44,100 nt of DNA. Origin: Bacillus sp. WMMC1349. GTDB taxonomy: Bacteria; Bacillota; Bacilli; Bacillales; Bacillaceae. Location of the stretch: assembly GCF_013155385.1 (NCBI RefSeq), contig NZ_JABJUQ010000001.1:27501-71600 (forward strand). The letters are read 5' to 3'. Positions 27,914 to 36,729 of the stretch are shown here, piece by piece (position 1 is the stretch's first letter; every line of letters begins with the position of its first letter). Under the pieces are notes generated by a model. It saw nothing but the letters and a program-made list of their open reading frames with translations. It was not told the origin of the DNA and did not search any database. The translations under genes and the position numbers were made by a program.

Positions 27914-28765
27914 TTATTGTTCTTTAAAATACGCCTTACCTCTTTTAGGTTTAAAAAATGTCTTTATGACATCATTTTTAGTCATTGAAAGAAAATCATT
28001 TGTTTTTGTATTGTACTTTAAAATATCTCCATTTTTGCGTTTTTTAGTAAGTATATGTTTTCCTGTAGTTCCTGCTAGAGCTTGAGCCTTTTTTAAATAT
28101 TTACTTTTAGATATATTTCCATATTCACGCTTGTGTTTTTTGTAATGTTCATCAAATAAATCGGCATTTCTAAATTTTAATTTCTTTAAATCTTTCGCAG
28201 TAGCTTTCTTTCCATATTTTTTAGTAGCTTTTTTCACGGCAGTTTTACCGAATTTTTTCATTGCATATTTTATACCATATCTAGCTACATGTATAGCAAT
28301 AATAATCACTGGATACCATGATGCTTGTAATTGGGTAGTATTTACTTCAAACTCTTCTCCTGTTTCGACATCTTTCAATGTAGCAGTGAAATCATCCCCA
28401 TCAACTTCATGTAGTTGAACTTCAAATTCTTTTTGTGGTAATTCTCCTGATTCATTCTCTGCTTCTGCAGTAACTACCATGTCACCAGTTTCTAAATCTA
28501 ATTCTAATTCCCCGTCAACAGATAAGTCATCTGTTGCAATATCAGTTTCAACAGTTGCTTTATCACCATCGATTTCGGAATTTATCTCAACATTATTTCC
28601 ATCAACAGTTTCACCAAATATCTCTTCTGTTTCAGAGTTTATTTCCTCATTATCAATTACTTCTTCATTTGTGGATTCAAGCTGCGTTGTTGAAGCTGAA
28701 GTAACATCAGTCCCTAAGCTATAGAATACAAAAATGGCTACCAAAAAGCTAACGAAATATTTCAA
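27914..28765 (-). CDS. SAR2788-like secreted toxin with C-terminal nuclease-like domain
   Basis: 283 aa, TTG start with AGGAGGAAAG upstream. Sec signal peptide (residues 1-24, likely cut after TSA). Residues 25-145 form an acidic region with repeated motifs such as INSEIDGDKATVETD and LDLETGDMVVTAEAE. A hydrophobic segment follows (WYPVIIIAIHVARYGIKYAM), then a Lys-rich linker (KFGKTAVKKATKKYGKKATA). The last 90 residues (HYKKHKREYGNISKSKYL, ILTKKRKNGDILKYN and IKTFFKPKRG) look like a compact RNase-type toxin domain of the BECR kind. Family assignment is from pattern memory. It sits between a subtilase and a CPCC gene. Confidence 0.7.
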   Translation of the reverse strand: MKYFVSFLVAIFVFYSLGTDVTSASTTQLESTNEEVIDNEEINSETEEIFGETVDGNNVEINSEIDGDKATVETDIATDDLSVDGELELDLETGDMVVTAEAENESGELPQKEFEVQLHEVDGDDFTATLKDVETGEEFEVNTTQLQASWYPVIIIAIHVARYGIKYAMKKFGKTAVKKATKKYGKKATAKDLKKLKFRNADLFDEHYKKHKREYGNISKSKYLKKAQALAGTTGKHILTKKRKNGDILKYNTKTNDFLSMTKNDVIKTFFKPKRGKAYFKEQ

Positions 28766-28786
28766 ATTAATCTTTCCTCCTATGTA

Positions 28787-29692
28787 CTAGTTATATTGAA
28801 TTAACCCATAACCATATTCTTTATCAGGGCCTTTCTTCCCCAAATCTTTTGCTGTGTTCTTTAAAGCCTTTAAGACATCTTCCCTTTCAAATTCTGGATT
28901 TTCAGATAGGATATTTGATACCACACCAGTTACATAAGCTGTTGCAAAAGATGTTCCATTAACGGTTTTTAATTCACCTTTAGGCGTAAAAACAGGAATT
29001 TGAACCCCCGGTGCGACAAAGTCTATCTTACCTTTTGCAGCTAATGGATCTCTCTTTAATTTTTTATCAATAGAAGAAATAGATATAACATTTTGATATC
29101 TTGCTGGATAATCAGTTGAAAGACCCAATGTATTGCCAGCAGAAGCAATTACTAAAATGTCGTTCTCAATTGCTTTGTTAATAGCATTTTTTAATCTATG
29201 ATCATCTTTTTGAAATCCAAAGCTGAGATTAATTATGTCAACGTCCTGCTTAATGCTCCAATTAATTCCATCAACTACATCATTAACATCACCACCCCCT
29301 TTATCGTTAAGTACCTTAACATCGAACAATTTTACTTTGGGGGCTACTCCTTGAACTGTATGCTTATTTGGGGGAGCCATAATAATACTAGCTACGGCTG
29401 TACCATGACCTAAAGAATCCGTGGTGGTAGGTTTATTGGTTATAGCATCATATGTAGTTATTGAACTCTTCTTAAAAATCGGCAGAGAGTGGCTAACCCC
29501 GCTATCCAATAATGCTACCTTTATAGGGTCATGAGAAGAATAAAGTTTGGTTTTTCCATTCGGAGAAATAGAGCAAAGTGCCCAATTTTTTTGGCAATCA
29601 CTTTTTGAAAGAGTAATTTCCTTGTAGTTATTTGAACATCCTACTAGTAATAAAAACAAAACTAATATCAAATTAAAAATAACATTTTTCAT
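28787..29692 (-). CDS. Lipoprotein S8 (subtilisin-like) serine protease
   Basis: 301 aa. Lipobox LLLVGC (Cys19) anchors it to the outer membrane face. The catalytic triad is complete: Asp in VALLDSGV, His in LGHGTAVAS and Ser in NGTSFATAYVTG, with oxyanion Asn in SAGNTLG. The N-terminal region before the domain is short, so a large propeptide is absent. It is the first gene of the cassette; the toxin starts 21 bases downstream. It may mature or release the toxin at the cell surface. GAGGT lies before the ATG. The promoter is probably in 29693-29936, which has no gene. Confidence 0.85.
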   Translation of the reverse strand: MKNVIFNLILVLFLLLVGCSNNYKEITLSKSDCQKNWALCSISPNGKTKLYSSHDPIKVALLDSGVSHSLPIFKKSSITTYDAITNKPTTTDSLGHGTAVASIIMAPPNKHTVQGVAPKVKLFDVKVLNDKGGGDVNDVVDGINWSIKQDVDIINLSFGFQKDDHRLKNAINKAIENDILVIASAGNTLGLSTDYPARYQNVISISSIDKKLKRDPLAAKGKIDFVAPGVQIPVFTPKGELKTVNGTSFATAYVTGVVSNILSENPEFEREDVLKALKNTAKDLGKKGPDKEYGYGLIQYN

Positions 29693-29936
29693 CTAACAAC
29701 CTCTTTTTTTACCGCTTCAACCTGTTATTATATGCACAAGGAAATATTACTTTATTCTTATTCAAAAGTAAATATTAAATTTTTATTTTTTTAAAACGTT
29801 TTCTTAGATAAATAATAAGAAGATTGATAACGTAAGGTATAAGATAGAGAACGATTTATTTGACTTTATAAGAGATACACAGATATAAATTCTATTTTAT
29901 GACAAGTCTATAGAATATGAATATTACAGTAAACAG

Positions 29937-30114
29937 AAAGAACTGAAAGATTAGTTAGACGACTTACTTTAAGTTAGTGGGCATTTTTGGGCACTGACCA
30001 AAACGAAAATTTGAGTATACACAAAATCCCAAGGGCACTCAAACCCTTGGGATTACTAATATGCGGCCGAGAGGACTTGAACCTCCACGGGTTATTCACC
30101 CACTAGGCCCTCAA
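29937..30114 (-). other. Attachment-site scar: integrase tail, terminator and tRNA-Leu 3' end (second good copy)
   Basis: Nearly base-for-base copy of 27036-27219: integrase tail TTAGACGACTTACTTTAA, hairpin AATCCCAAGGG/CCCTTGGGATT, and 53 bases of the tRNA-Leu 3' end (30062-30114). The flank after it (TTATTATCTATTACAAAA and CCCGTTATTTCAAGCATT) is shared with 31345-31395, as expected of an element end. 30115-30259 holds no gene. Confidence 0.85.
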
Positions 30115-30259
30115 TACAGTAAAAGCTTATTATCTATTACAAAACCCCGTTATTTCAAGCATTTGAAATTACTGATTACATGTTTTTTCACCATTTTGTA
30201 TTTGTTTTGGGCACAAAATGGGCACTGTGTTTAACCAAATATTAATAGACTTCTTGGCT

Positions 30260-30739
30260 TTAAAACGTTATGTCAAATAAACTCTTCTGCTCTAATTTAA
30301 AGACAGTTGTTTTGTCTTTTGATTTATCGTTCCACTCTATTTTTACCTCTAATTGATGATCTTTAATATCTTCTTCTAGCATATAGCTAAAAGTTGAAAT
30401 ATGATCAGGTTCTTCCCCACCATCTTTAAAATGTTCTCCTGTATATTCTGAAAGATTGTATGGACCATTCTCTTCATATACTTCCCCATCAACTATCAAT
30501 TTAATGTTTTTAACCGTAATTTTTTTCTTATTATTTTCACTGCCTTGCCAATATAAATTAAGAAAATAGTTCGGTCCAATAGATGTTTTTTCTGATTTTT
30601 CAATTGATACTCTCCAATTATCATCTTTACTTGTACCTTTATAAAGATCTTTTTGGTCGTAGATTGCATAAAAAACAACAAAAATGAGAGCTAAAATGAC
30701 TATCGGAATCAATATTATGGTCCACTTTCTTTTTTTCAC
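30260..30739 (-). CDS. Membrane-anchored protein of unknown function (paralogue family, copy 3)
   Basis: 159 aa from GTG at 30739, chosen because AGGGGTG lies six bases upstream; the frame is open to 30826 and a longer form is possible. One N-terminal membrane helix, then an external domain: TSKDDNWRVSIEKSEK, FLNLYWQGSENNKKK, EYTGEHFKDGGEEPDHIST and KDHQLEVKIEWNDKSK. A 56-codon copy of its end lies at 25016. The predicted surface location and mobile-element context would fit an exclusion or immunity function, but none is shown. Confidence 0.7.
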   Translation of the reverse strand: MKKRKWTIILIPIVILALIFVVFYAIYDQKDLYKGTSKDDNWRVSIEKSEKTSIGPNYFLNLYWQGSENNKKKITVKNIKLIVDGEVYEENGPYNLSEYTGEHFKDGGEEPDHISTFSYMLEEDIKDHQLEVKIEWNDKSKDKTTVFKLEQKSLFDITF

Positions 30740-31045
30740 AAACTTCACCCCTATATTTTTTCCAAAAATATAATATTCTGATTCCCCAATATGAATCCCA
30801 TCTTCAATAAGATTTTCTCTCCACAAGTTTAAAGGAGGTCGATTAAAAGAATATTTGAGCTATGGATTGTGTAAACATGTCCAGATAATTTTTATTATAA
30901 ACATATCATTTAATTTTTTCTAATTTATCTGCAGATTGTCAACTCATGTGGATCTTTCCAATCAAAATGTCTATTCGTGAAAAATCCATTCCGCAATAAT
31001 ACCTATTTAGTAAACTTTAAAACATGGTTTAAAATTACATAACAA

Positions 31046-31150
31046 TTACGATTAGGACAAGCTTCTATAAAAACCACAATTGATGTTTACGGACACCTTT
31101 TCTCAAACAAACAAAGGGAAACTGCCGACCGTTTAGACGACTTACTTTAA
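31046..31150 (+). pseudogene. Integrase 3'-end fragment
   Basis: The frame reads RLGQASIKTTIDVYGHLFSN then ADRLDDLL and a stop. It is the last 34 codons of a tyrosine recombinase, almost identical to the end of the 31393-31968 fragment but with LGQ in place of the conserved LGH. No upstream integrase sequence is attached. 30740-31045 holds no gene. Confidence 0.85.
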
Positions 31151-31260
31151 GTAACTCGAGTAAAAGTGGAGTATAAACATAAAATAATCGATTAAATAAC
31201 TAAATCCCAATGGGGTTAGAAAAATGGGCACTATGTGGGCACAAAAAACAAAATAACTGA

Positions 31261-31345
31261 CAATACACCGAGGGACTTGAACCCTTGGTATCTCTGGTAC
31301 ACTGCCAAAGGAGCTAAGGGGATATTCACTATTGGACCGATCCTC
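31261..31345 (-). other. Degenerate tRNA-like 3' half, attachment-site scar
   Basis: The minus strand carries a T-arm-like AAGGGTTCAAGTCCCTCGG preceded by ATATCCCC and a TTGAGG word. It stands at the same relative position after the integrase tail as the tRNA-Leu 3' end elsewhere. It appears composite and diverged, and shares words with 24858-24915. Not a functional tRNA. Confidence 0.5.
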
Positions 31346-31392
31346 AATACAGTAAAAGGTTATTATCTATTACAAAATCCCGTCATTTCAAG

Positions 31393-31968
31393 CATTTATT
31401 AGATATCGAAGAAGAATTTTTATTTAAAGCCTTTTACACAACAAGTTACTTAACAGGTATGCGTTGCGGTGAAATGCTTGCTTTAAACTGGACAGACTTG
31501 GATAAATTCAGAAGAGAAATCAATGTTTATAAATCATTGTCTTTTAACAAAGGTGAATATAAGATTACGACACCAAAAACAAAAAACTCTATTCGCAGGA
31601 TTAGTGTTAATCCAAAGTTAATTAGCCTATTAGATCAATGGAAAGAAAAACAAAGGAAGTTGTTCGAACAACTTAATATTCAGTATTCAGAAAACATTTA
31701 TATATTTCAATATAAAGACCTGCCTCCTTCAAAAGATGTATTTAGTAGACGTATTAAAAAAATTTGTGAGAGAGGTTCCATTAAACCAATCAGATTACAC
31801 GATTTAAGGCACTCTCATGTCGCTTTACTGATACATCAGAAGGAAGATTATGCAACCATAAAAGAACGTTTAGGGCACGCTTCTATAAAAACCACAATTG
31901 ATGTTTACGGACACCTTTTCCCAAACAAACAAAGGGTAATGGCTGACCGTTTAGACGACTTACTTTAA
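31393..31968 (+). pseudogene. int: Tyrosine recombinase (ICEBs1-type integrase), C-terminal fragment
   Basis: The frame is open from 31393 (HLLDIEEEFLFKAFYTTSYL) to the stop at 31968. All C-terminal catalytic motifs remain: Arg in TGMRCGEML, HDLRHSH, LGHASIKTT and Tyr in TTIDVYGHLF. The N-terminal arm-binding and core-binding domains, about 200 residues, are missing; the left part joins scar-flank sequence. It points at tRNA-Leu(GAG) 84 bases downstream, the site used by ICEBs1 integrase in B. subtilis. An internal ATG would give 169 aa, but this is a remnant. Confidence 0.85.
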
Positions 31969-32020
31969 GTAACTGGAGTAAAAGTGGAGTAAAAAAATAA
32001 AATAATCGAACAAATAACAA

Positions 32021-32045
32021 AATCCCAAGGGCAACCCTTGGGATT
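32021..32045. terminator. Terminator between the integrase remnant and tRNA-Leu
   Basis: AATCCCAAGGG and CCCTTGGGATT form a perfect 11-bp stem with a CAA loop, lying 7 bases beyond the tRNA-Leu 3' end. It can end the tRNA transcript on the minus strand and the integrase transcript on the plus strand. Copies occur in the scars at 27130 and about 30025. Confidence 0.7.
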
Positions 32046-32052
32046 ACTAGTA

Positions 32053-32136
<84 letters not shown>

Positions 32137-32152
32137 GTATAAGATTTTAAAA

Positions 32153-32234
32153 TGCGGGTGAAGGGACTCGAACCCCCACGTCGTAAGACACTAGATCCTA
32201 AGTCTAGCGCGTCTGCCAATTCCGCCACACCCGC
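32153..32234 (-). tRNA. tRNA-Leu(TAG)
   Basis: 82 nt. Anticodon arm CTAGA-CTTAGGA-TCTAG gives anticodon TAG. T-arm GGGGGTTCGAGTCCC is intact. CCA is not encoded. Confidence 0.95.
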
Positions 32235-32242
32235 ATATAACA

Positions 32243-32318
32243 TGGTGAGCCATGAAGGACTCGAACCTTCGACCCTCTGATTAAAAGTCAGATGCTCTAC
32301 CAACTGAGCTAATGGCTC
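32243..32318 (-). tRNA. tRNA-Lys(TTT)
   Basis: 76 nt including an encoded CCA. Anticodon arm TCTGA-CTTTTAA-TCAGA gives TTT. Its first 25 bases (GAGCCATTAGCTCAGTTGGT and following AGAGC) recur three times upstream in a tandem repeat. Confidence 0.95.
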
Positions 32319-32755
32319 AAGATTAAATGACACCTTTAGATTTAACCTAACGTAACGACGTCCACATCTCAGAAAGCTTTTTCAAGATGTCTCTCGATGT
32401 GTACGCTGAAGCAAATTCTCCGAAGCGTATTCGGTCGTGCTCTACCAACTGAGCTAATGGCTCAAGATTAAATGACACCTTTAGATTTAACCTAACGTAA
32501 CGACGTCCACATCTCAGAAAGCTTTTTCAAGATGTCTCTCGATGTGTACACTGAAGCAAATTCTCCGAAGCGTATTCGGTCGTGCTCTACCAACTGAGCT
32601 AATGGCTCAAGATTAAATGACACCTTTAGATTTAATCTAAACGTAACGACGTCCACATCTCAGAAAGCTTTTTCAAGATGTCTCTCGATGTGTACGCTGA
32701 AGCAAATTCTCCGAAGCATATTCGGTCGTGCTCTACCAACTGAGCTAATGGCTCA
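32294..32755 (-). repeat. 145-bp tandem repeat, three units plus a partial, with tRNA-Lys heads
   Basis: GCTCTACCAACTGAGCTAAT (plus strand, the head of tRNA-Lys) begins at 32294, 32439, 32584 and 32730, giving periods of 145, 145 and 146. Between heads lies about 120 bp of unique sequence, repeated with only a few differences, containing an inverted CACATC/GATGTG pair. Only the first head belongs to a complete tRNA. The array separates tRNA-Lys from tRNA-Gln by about 450 bases in an otherwise tight cluster. Confidence 0.9.
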
Positions 32756-32770
32756 AAATAAAAAATAAAA

Positions 32771-32845
32771 TGGCTGGGCTAGCTGGATTCGAACCAACGC
32801 ATGACGGAGTCAAAGTCCGTTGCCTTACCGCTTGGCTATAGCCCA
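32771..32845 (-). tRNA. tRNA-Gln(TTG)
   Basis: 75 nt with encoded CCA. Anticodon arm ACGGA-CTTTGAC-TCCGT gives TTG. The acceptor stem pairs TGGGCTA with the 3' strand TAGCCCA. Confidence 0.95.
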
Positions 32846-32859
32846 ACAAATCTATGAAA

Positions 32860-32931
32860 TGACCCGTACGGGATTCGAACCCGTGTTACCGCCGTGAAAG
32901 GGCGGTGTCTTAACCGCTTGACCAACGGGCC
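32860..32931 (-). tRNA. tRNA-Glu(TTC)
   Basis: 72 nt, CCA not encoded. Anticodon loop CTTTCAC gives TTC. T-arm CGGGTTCGAATCCCG is perfect. Confidence 0.95.
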
Positions 32932-32948
32932 TTATGTTTCATTTCTTA

Positions 32949-33039
32949 TGGCGGAGAAGGAGGGATTTGAACCCTCGCGCCGCTTACACGACCTACACCC
33001 TTAGCAGGGGCGCCTCTTCAGCCACTTGAGTACTTCTCC
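32949..33039 (-). tRNA. tRNA-Ser(GCT)
   Basis: 91 nt with long variable arm and encoded CCA. Anticodon loop CTGCTAA gives GCT. Acceptor GGAGAAG pairs with CTTCTCC. Confidence 0.95.
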
Positions 33040-33041
33040 AT

Positions 33042-33116
33042 TGGCTCCACAGGCAGGATTCGAACCTGCGACCGATCGGTTAACAGCCGATAGCTCTACC
33101 ACTGAGCTACTGTGGA
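33042..33116 (-). tRNA. tRNA-Asn(GTT)
   Basis: 75 nt with encoded CCA. Anticodon arm ATCGG-CTGTTAA-CCGAT gives GTT. First gene of the cluster Asn-Ser-Glu-Gln-Lys-Leu-Leu, the order of B. subtilis trnS. Confidence 0.95.
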
Positions 33117-33229
33117 ATAAATCAGACTTTCTTTATTATAAATTCAGCGACAAAATGTGTCAAGGACAATTTGTTTGAATGATATTATTGCGACGGCTTT
33201 TATAATTTATCATAGACAAGCTGTATCCG

Positions 33230-33691
33230 TCAACCCTTTTTTACAATTTCTTTTATTTTTCCGCCGCATTTCCCACAAACATAGCGATTTATATCCATAG
33301 CACGCTTTCTTAAAAATGATTGGCCACATTCTTTACATTCATATGTTCTCGTTTTTCGTGTCGTTTTTTTCATAGTCGGCAATGGTGTACAAAATCTCGG
33401 CGCTCCGACTTTCTTTAAGAGGGCTCTAAAATCCTGATCCCGATGTTGATAACCTTTACCTTCTAAATGAAGATGGTAATGACAAAGTTCATGTTTAATA
33501 ATACCTTCAAGTTCTTTTTGACCATATTCTGTTAAATATTTCTTATTGAGCTCGATATGATGGGAATGAAGTAAATATCTTCCTCCTGTTGTTTTAAGTC
33601 GTTGATTAAAGTATGCCTTATGTTGAAAAGGCTTATGAAAATATTGCAAGGACAGCTGCTGTGTCAGTTTTTGTAGTTGTTGATCGTCCAT
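33230..33691 (-). CDS. sprT: SprT-family zinc metalloprotease-like protein
   Basis: 153 aa from ATG at 33691, chosen for AGAGGTG upstream; the longer frame lacks a site. The active-site-like [14 protein letters not shown] has the HExxH-type zinc motif with Cys in the fourth position (HELCH). A C-terminal zinc ribbon has CKECG and CGKCG. The B. subtilis counterpart is YdcK, of unknown substrate. It lies between tRNA-Asn and cmpA in the same place as in B. subtilis. Confidence 0.9.
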   Translation of the reverse strand: MDDQQLQKLTQQLSLQYFHKPFQHKAYFNQRLKTTGGRYLLHSHHIELNKKYLTEYGQKELEGIIKHELCHYHLHLEGKGYQHRDQDFRALLKKVGAPRFCTPLPTMKKTTRKTRTYECKECGQSFLRKRAMDINRYVCGKCGGKIKEIVKKG

Positions 33692-33784
33692 TAGTGAATT
33701 CACCTCTCTTTTGAAAAAAACCGAACGGGACAATTTCTAGTCCGCATAAACTTAAATATATCAGAGCCTCAGGAGGGATAAACA

Positions 33785-33898
33785 ATGCCAAATTGGCTCA
33801 AAAACCAAATGCAAAAAGCTTTTTATGAAAAAAATCATGACCAAATTAAACTGTTGAACCAATGTTGGTATTTTTACAGAAAAAAACACTGCTTATGA
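33785..33898 (+). CDS. cmpA: Cortex morphogenetic protein CmpA
   Basis: 37 aa, MPNWLKNQMQKAFYEKNHDQ to the end LLNQCWYFYRKKHCL, nearly the B. subtilis CmpA sequence. GGAGGG precedes the ATG. In B. subtilis CmpA is a small sporulation protein that acts with ClpXP to remove defective spore coat basement protein SpoIVA and so polices envelope assembly. It is encoded on the strand opposite its neighbours. Its last codons form the left arm of the tex terminator. Confidence 0.93.
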   Translation: MPNWLKNQMQKAFYEKNHDQIKLLNQCWYFYRKKHCL

Positions 33899-33904
33899 GC
33901 AGTG
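33887..33904. terminator. Shared cmpA/tex terminator
   Basis: CACTGCT and AGCAGTG pair around TATG. On the minus strand TTTTTTTC follows, right after the tex stop; on the plus strand CTATTTTTC follows. It therefore serves both convergent genes. Confidence 0.8.
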
Positions 33905-36067
33905 CTATTTTTCTTTCATCATTGATAAAGCAACCCTTCCTTTAGCCGTATCTACATGCTCCACCCAAACTGTTACAATATCGCCGACTGATACAACATC
34001 AAGTGGATGTTTGACAAAGGTATGACTGAGTTTAGAAATATGAACCAGCCCATCTTGCTTGACTCCAATATCCACAAATGCACCAAAATCAACTACATTT
34101 CGTACAGTGCCCTGCAGCTCCATGCCTTCTTTTAAATCTTCCAATTGAAGCACATCGGTTTTCAAGAGGGGTTTTGGCACTTCATCCCTTGGATCACGTT
34201 CAGGTCTTGTTAGCTGTCCGCAAATGTCCTTTAGTGTGATTTCGCCTATTCCGAGTTGTTCAGCGGTTTCAGTATGATTCAGTTCTTTAATTTTTGTTTT
34301 TAGTTCGGACGAACCAATTTGATCTGTTGAAAGACCAAGATTCTTTAAGAGCTCTCTTGTTTCTTTATAGCTTTCCGGATGGATTCCTGTTCTATCAAGC
34401 GCTTCGTCACCATCTGGCACTCGTAAAAACCCGATGCATTGTTCATATGTTTTTGCACCTAACCGCGGGATATTTTTTAGTTCTTTCCTAGTTGTGAATT
34501 TCCCAATTTCTTCGCGCTTGTTCACGATGTTAGTAGCGACTGCTTTGGATAGTCCTGCTACATATTGTAATAGTGCAGCTGAGGCTGTATTTACATTGAC
34601 ACCGACTTGGTTGACGACCATTTCAACTACAAATCGCAGAGAGTCGTTTAATTTTTTTTGGCTGACATCGTGCTGATATTGACCGACACCAACTGATTTA
34701 GGATCGATTTTGACAAGTTCGGCTAACGGATCTTGAAGGCGCCGCGCAATCGACACTGCACTTCGTTCTTCAACCTGTAACTCGGGAAACTCTTCCCTTG
34801 CCAGCTCTGAAGCAGAATAGACACTTGCCCCAGCCTCATTAACAATTAAATAGTAGACTTGCCGATCAATTTTTTTTAATAATTCGGCAATAAATTGTTC
34901 CGTTTCTCTCGAAGCGGTTCCGTTTCCGATCGCAATCACTTCAATACCGAATTTTTCAATGATATTTTGCACTTTTTCACTTGCCGCATGTTTCTTATTG
35001 ACTGGCGGGTGTGGATAAATCACATCAATTTTCAGCACTTTTCCAGTTTCATCAACAACTGCCAGTTTACAGCCCGTTCGAAATGCTGGATCCACACCTA
35101 GAACAAGCTTTCCTTTCATCGGCGGCTGAAGCAACAGCTTGCGTAAATTTTCGGCAAAAATGTGAATGGCCTGATCTTCCGCTTTTTCTGTCAGCTCTTT
35201 TCTAATCTCCCGTTCAATCGATGGCTGGATCAGACGTTTAAAGCTATCTTCGATCACGCTGATCAAAACGTCTTTTGCTGTTGTTTGTTTATGTTTTAAT
35301 ATCTGCTTCTCTAAATAACCGAGAATATGTTCCACAGGCGGTTCAACAGACACTTTTAAAATCTCGTCTTTTTCACCACGATTGACAGCAAGTACACGGT
35401 GAGGGACAATTTTTAGAATGGGTTCTTCATATTCGTAATACATCTCATATAATTTCTTGTCATCCGCTTCAATATTTTTGACTACCGATTTTAACGTTCC
35501 TTTTTTAAACGTTTCCTGTCGAATCCATCTTCTAAATTCCGGTTCATCAGAGATTCGTTCAGCAAGAATATGTTTTGCACCTTCAAGTGCTTCTTCAGCA
35601 CTGAAAACTTCTTTTTCTTCATTTATGTATTGTTGGGCTTCAGCAAAGATTTCCCTGTTTTGCGGAAGTGTGATGATATAGTCAGCCAATGGCTCAAGCC
35701 CTTTGCTTTTAGCAATTGTTGCTTTCGTTTTTCTTTTTTGCTTATATGGACGGTATAAGTCTTCAATTTCTTGCAGTTTTTCCGCTTTTTCAATTTTCAG
35801 CTTTAAGTCGTCTGTCAGCTTATCTTGCTCCGCAATTAAGCGAATCACTTCGTCTTTTCGCTGATTCAAATGCTGAATGTATCCCCATCTTTCAGAAATT
35901 GTTTGAATTTGCACTTCATCCATCGAACCTGTTTGTTCTTTACGATATCTCGCAATAAACGGTACGGTATTTCCGCCTTCTAACAACTGAATTACATTTT
36001 CGACATGTTTGGATGTCAGTCCGGTTTCCTTAGCAATTTGCTTGACGATCAATGCCAAATTATCCAT
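33905..36067 (-). CDS. tex: Tex-like RNA-binding S1 protein
   Basis: 720 aa from ATG at 36067 (MDNLALIVKQIAKETGL), chosen for GGAGG five bases upstream and for the usual length. Domain order: N-terminal helical domain to about 320; YqgF/RNase H-like domain (LVLGVDPAFRTGCKLAVVDE near 340); helix-hairpin-helix region (LPRLG-type, KELKNIPRLGAKTYEQCIGF); and a C-terminal S1 domain (MELQGTVRNVVDFGAFVDIG). Tex binds RNA polymerase and nucleic acid and affects transcription; the B. subtilis gene is ydcI. It is immediately downstream of rsbX. Confidence 0.95.
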   Translation of the reverse strand: MDNLALIVKQIAKETGLTSKHVENVIQLLEGGNTVPFIARYRKEQTGSMDEVQIQTISERWGYIQHLNQRKDEVIRLIAEQDKLTDDLKLKIEKAEKLQEIEDLYRPYKQKRKTKATIAKSKGLEPLADYIITLPQNREIFAEAQQYINEEKEVFSAEEALEGAKHILAERISDEPEFRRWIRQETFKKGTLKSVVKNIEADDKKLYEMYYEYEEPILKIVPHRVLAVNRGEKDEILKVSVEPPVEHILGYLEKQILKHKQTTAKDVLISVIEDSFKRLIQPSIEREIRKELTEKAEDQAIHIFAENLRKLLLQPPMKGKLVLGVDPAFRTGCKLAVVDETGKVLKIDVIYPHPPVNKKHAASEKVQNIIEKFGIEVIAIGNGTASRETEQFIAELLKKIDRQVYYLIVNEAGASVYSASELAREEFPELQVEERSAVSIARRLQDPLAELVKIDPKSVGVGQYQHDVSQKKLNDSLRFVVEMVVNQVGVNVNTASAALLQYVAGLSKAVATNIVNKREEIGKFTTRKELKNIPRLGAKTYEQCIGFLRVPDGDEALDRTGIHPESYKETRELLKNLGLSTDQIGSSELKTKIKELNHTETAEQLGIGEITLKDICGQLTRPERDPRDEVPKPLLKTDVLQLEDLKEGMELQGTVRNVVDFGAFVDIGVKQDGLVHISKLSHTFVKHPLDVVSVGDIVTVWVEHVDTAKGRVALSMMKEK

Positions 36068-36129
36068 GATAGCCTCCATATAGATGTTCTTTCTTAAGTG
36101 TACCAAAAACCTATACCAAACTGAACAGT

Positions 36130-36729
36130 TTAACAAAACTGCCCAATGATATAGGTTAAATCGTCATTACCATGTGTAGTGTACATTTCTAGTTTCTGTG
36201 AAATCGTCTCTGGAGAATGATGTTTCAGTTCATGTCGAAGAGCAGGAACCGACAGTCCATCTGAATAGATCATGAACTTTGATCCCTGTTGATAAGAATA
36301 GGTGAATGTTTTTTTAGTAGTATGCGGTTTTCCTGATAAATATCCTTTGGTCGGAATTGGAGAAAAGAATTGATCTGAAGGATGATATAAAATAAAGCGA
36401 ATATTTCCAACAGAAGTGTAGGTTAATGTCTTTGTTTTAAAATCCGCTTTTAAAATAGCTACGGTCGCACCCCGTTTATGTTTCATAGCTTGGTTACAGC
36501 GTTCCATTAAGTTTTGGATATCATCATCACGGTACTTTTCGATCATTTGGCTTATTGTTGAAGAAGATTCGTGAGCCAGATCACCGCTCCCAAGTCCATC
36601 AGCTACACTACATATCATACCATTATTAGTTGTATGAAAATAAAAACTGTCTCCGCATATCCTTTTCCCTTCTTTAGGTATTTGATAAACGAGAGCACGG
36701 ATATACCGGTTTGCTTCGGTCCAGATCAT
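36130..36729 (-). CDS. rsbX: RsbX phosphatase
   Basis: 199 aa, PP2C-type phosphatase domain with CSVADGLGSGDLAHESS and YSDGLSVPALRHEL. RsbX dephosphorylates RsbS and RsbR and so resets the stressosome after stress. The start overlaps the sigB stop by 4 bases (ATGA). Last gene of the rsb-sigB operon. Confidence 0.95.
   Translation of the reverse strand: MIWTEANRYIRALVYQIPKEGKRICGDSFYFHTTNNGMICSVADGLGSGDLAHESSSTISQMIEKYRDDDIQNLMERCNQAMKHKRGATVAILKADFKTKTLTYTSVGNIRFILYHPSDQFFSPIPTKGYLSGKPHTTKKTFTYSYQQGSKFMIYSDGLSVPALRHELKHHSPETISQKLEMYTTHGNDDLTYIIGQFC

Noticed and set aside
31459..31968. Functional 169-aa integrase
   Set aside because: The N-terminal DNA-binding domains are absent and coding sequence extends upstream of the ATG to a junction, so it is a remnant.
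32319..32755. CRISPR-like array
   Set aside because: Units are 145 bp and repeated in full, with no unique spacers; they carry the tRNA-Lys head. No cas genes are seen.
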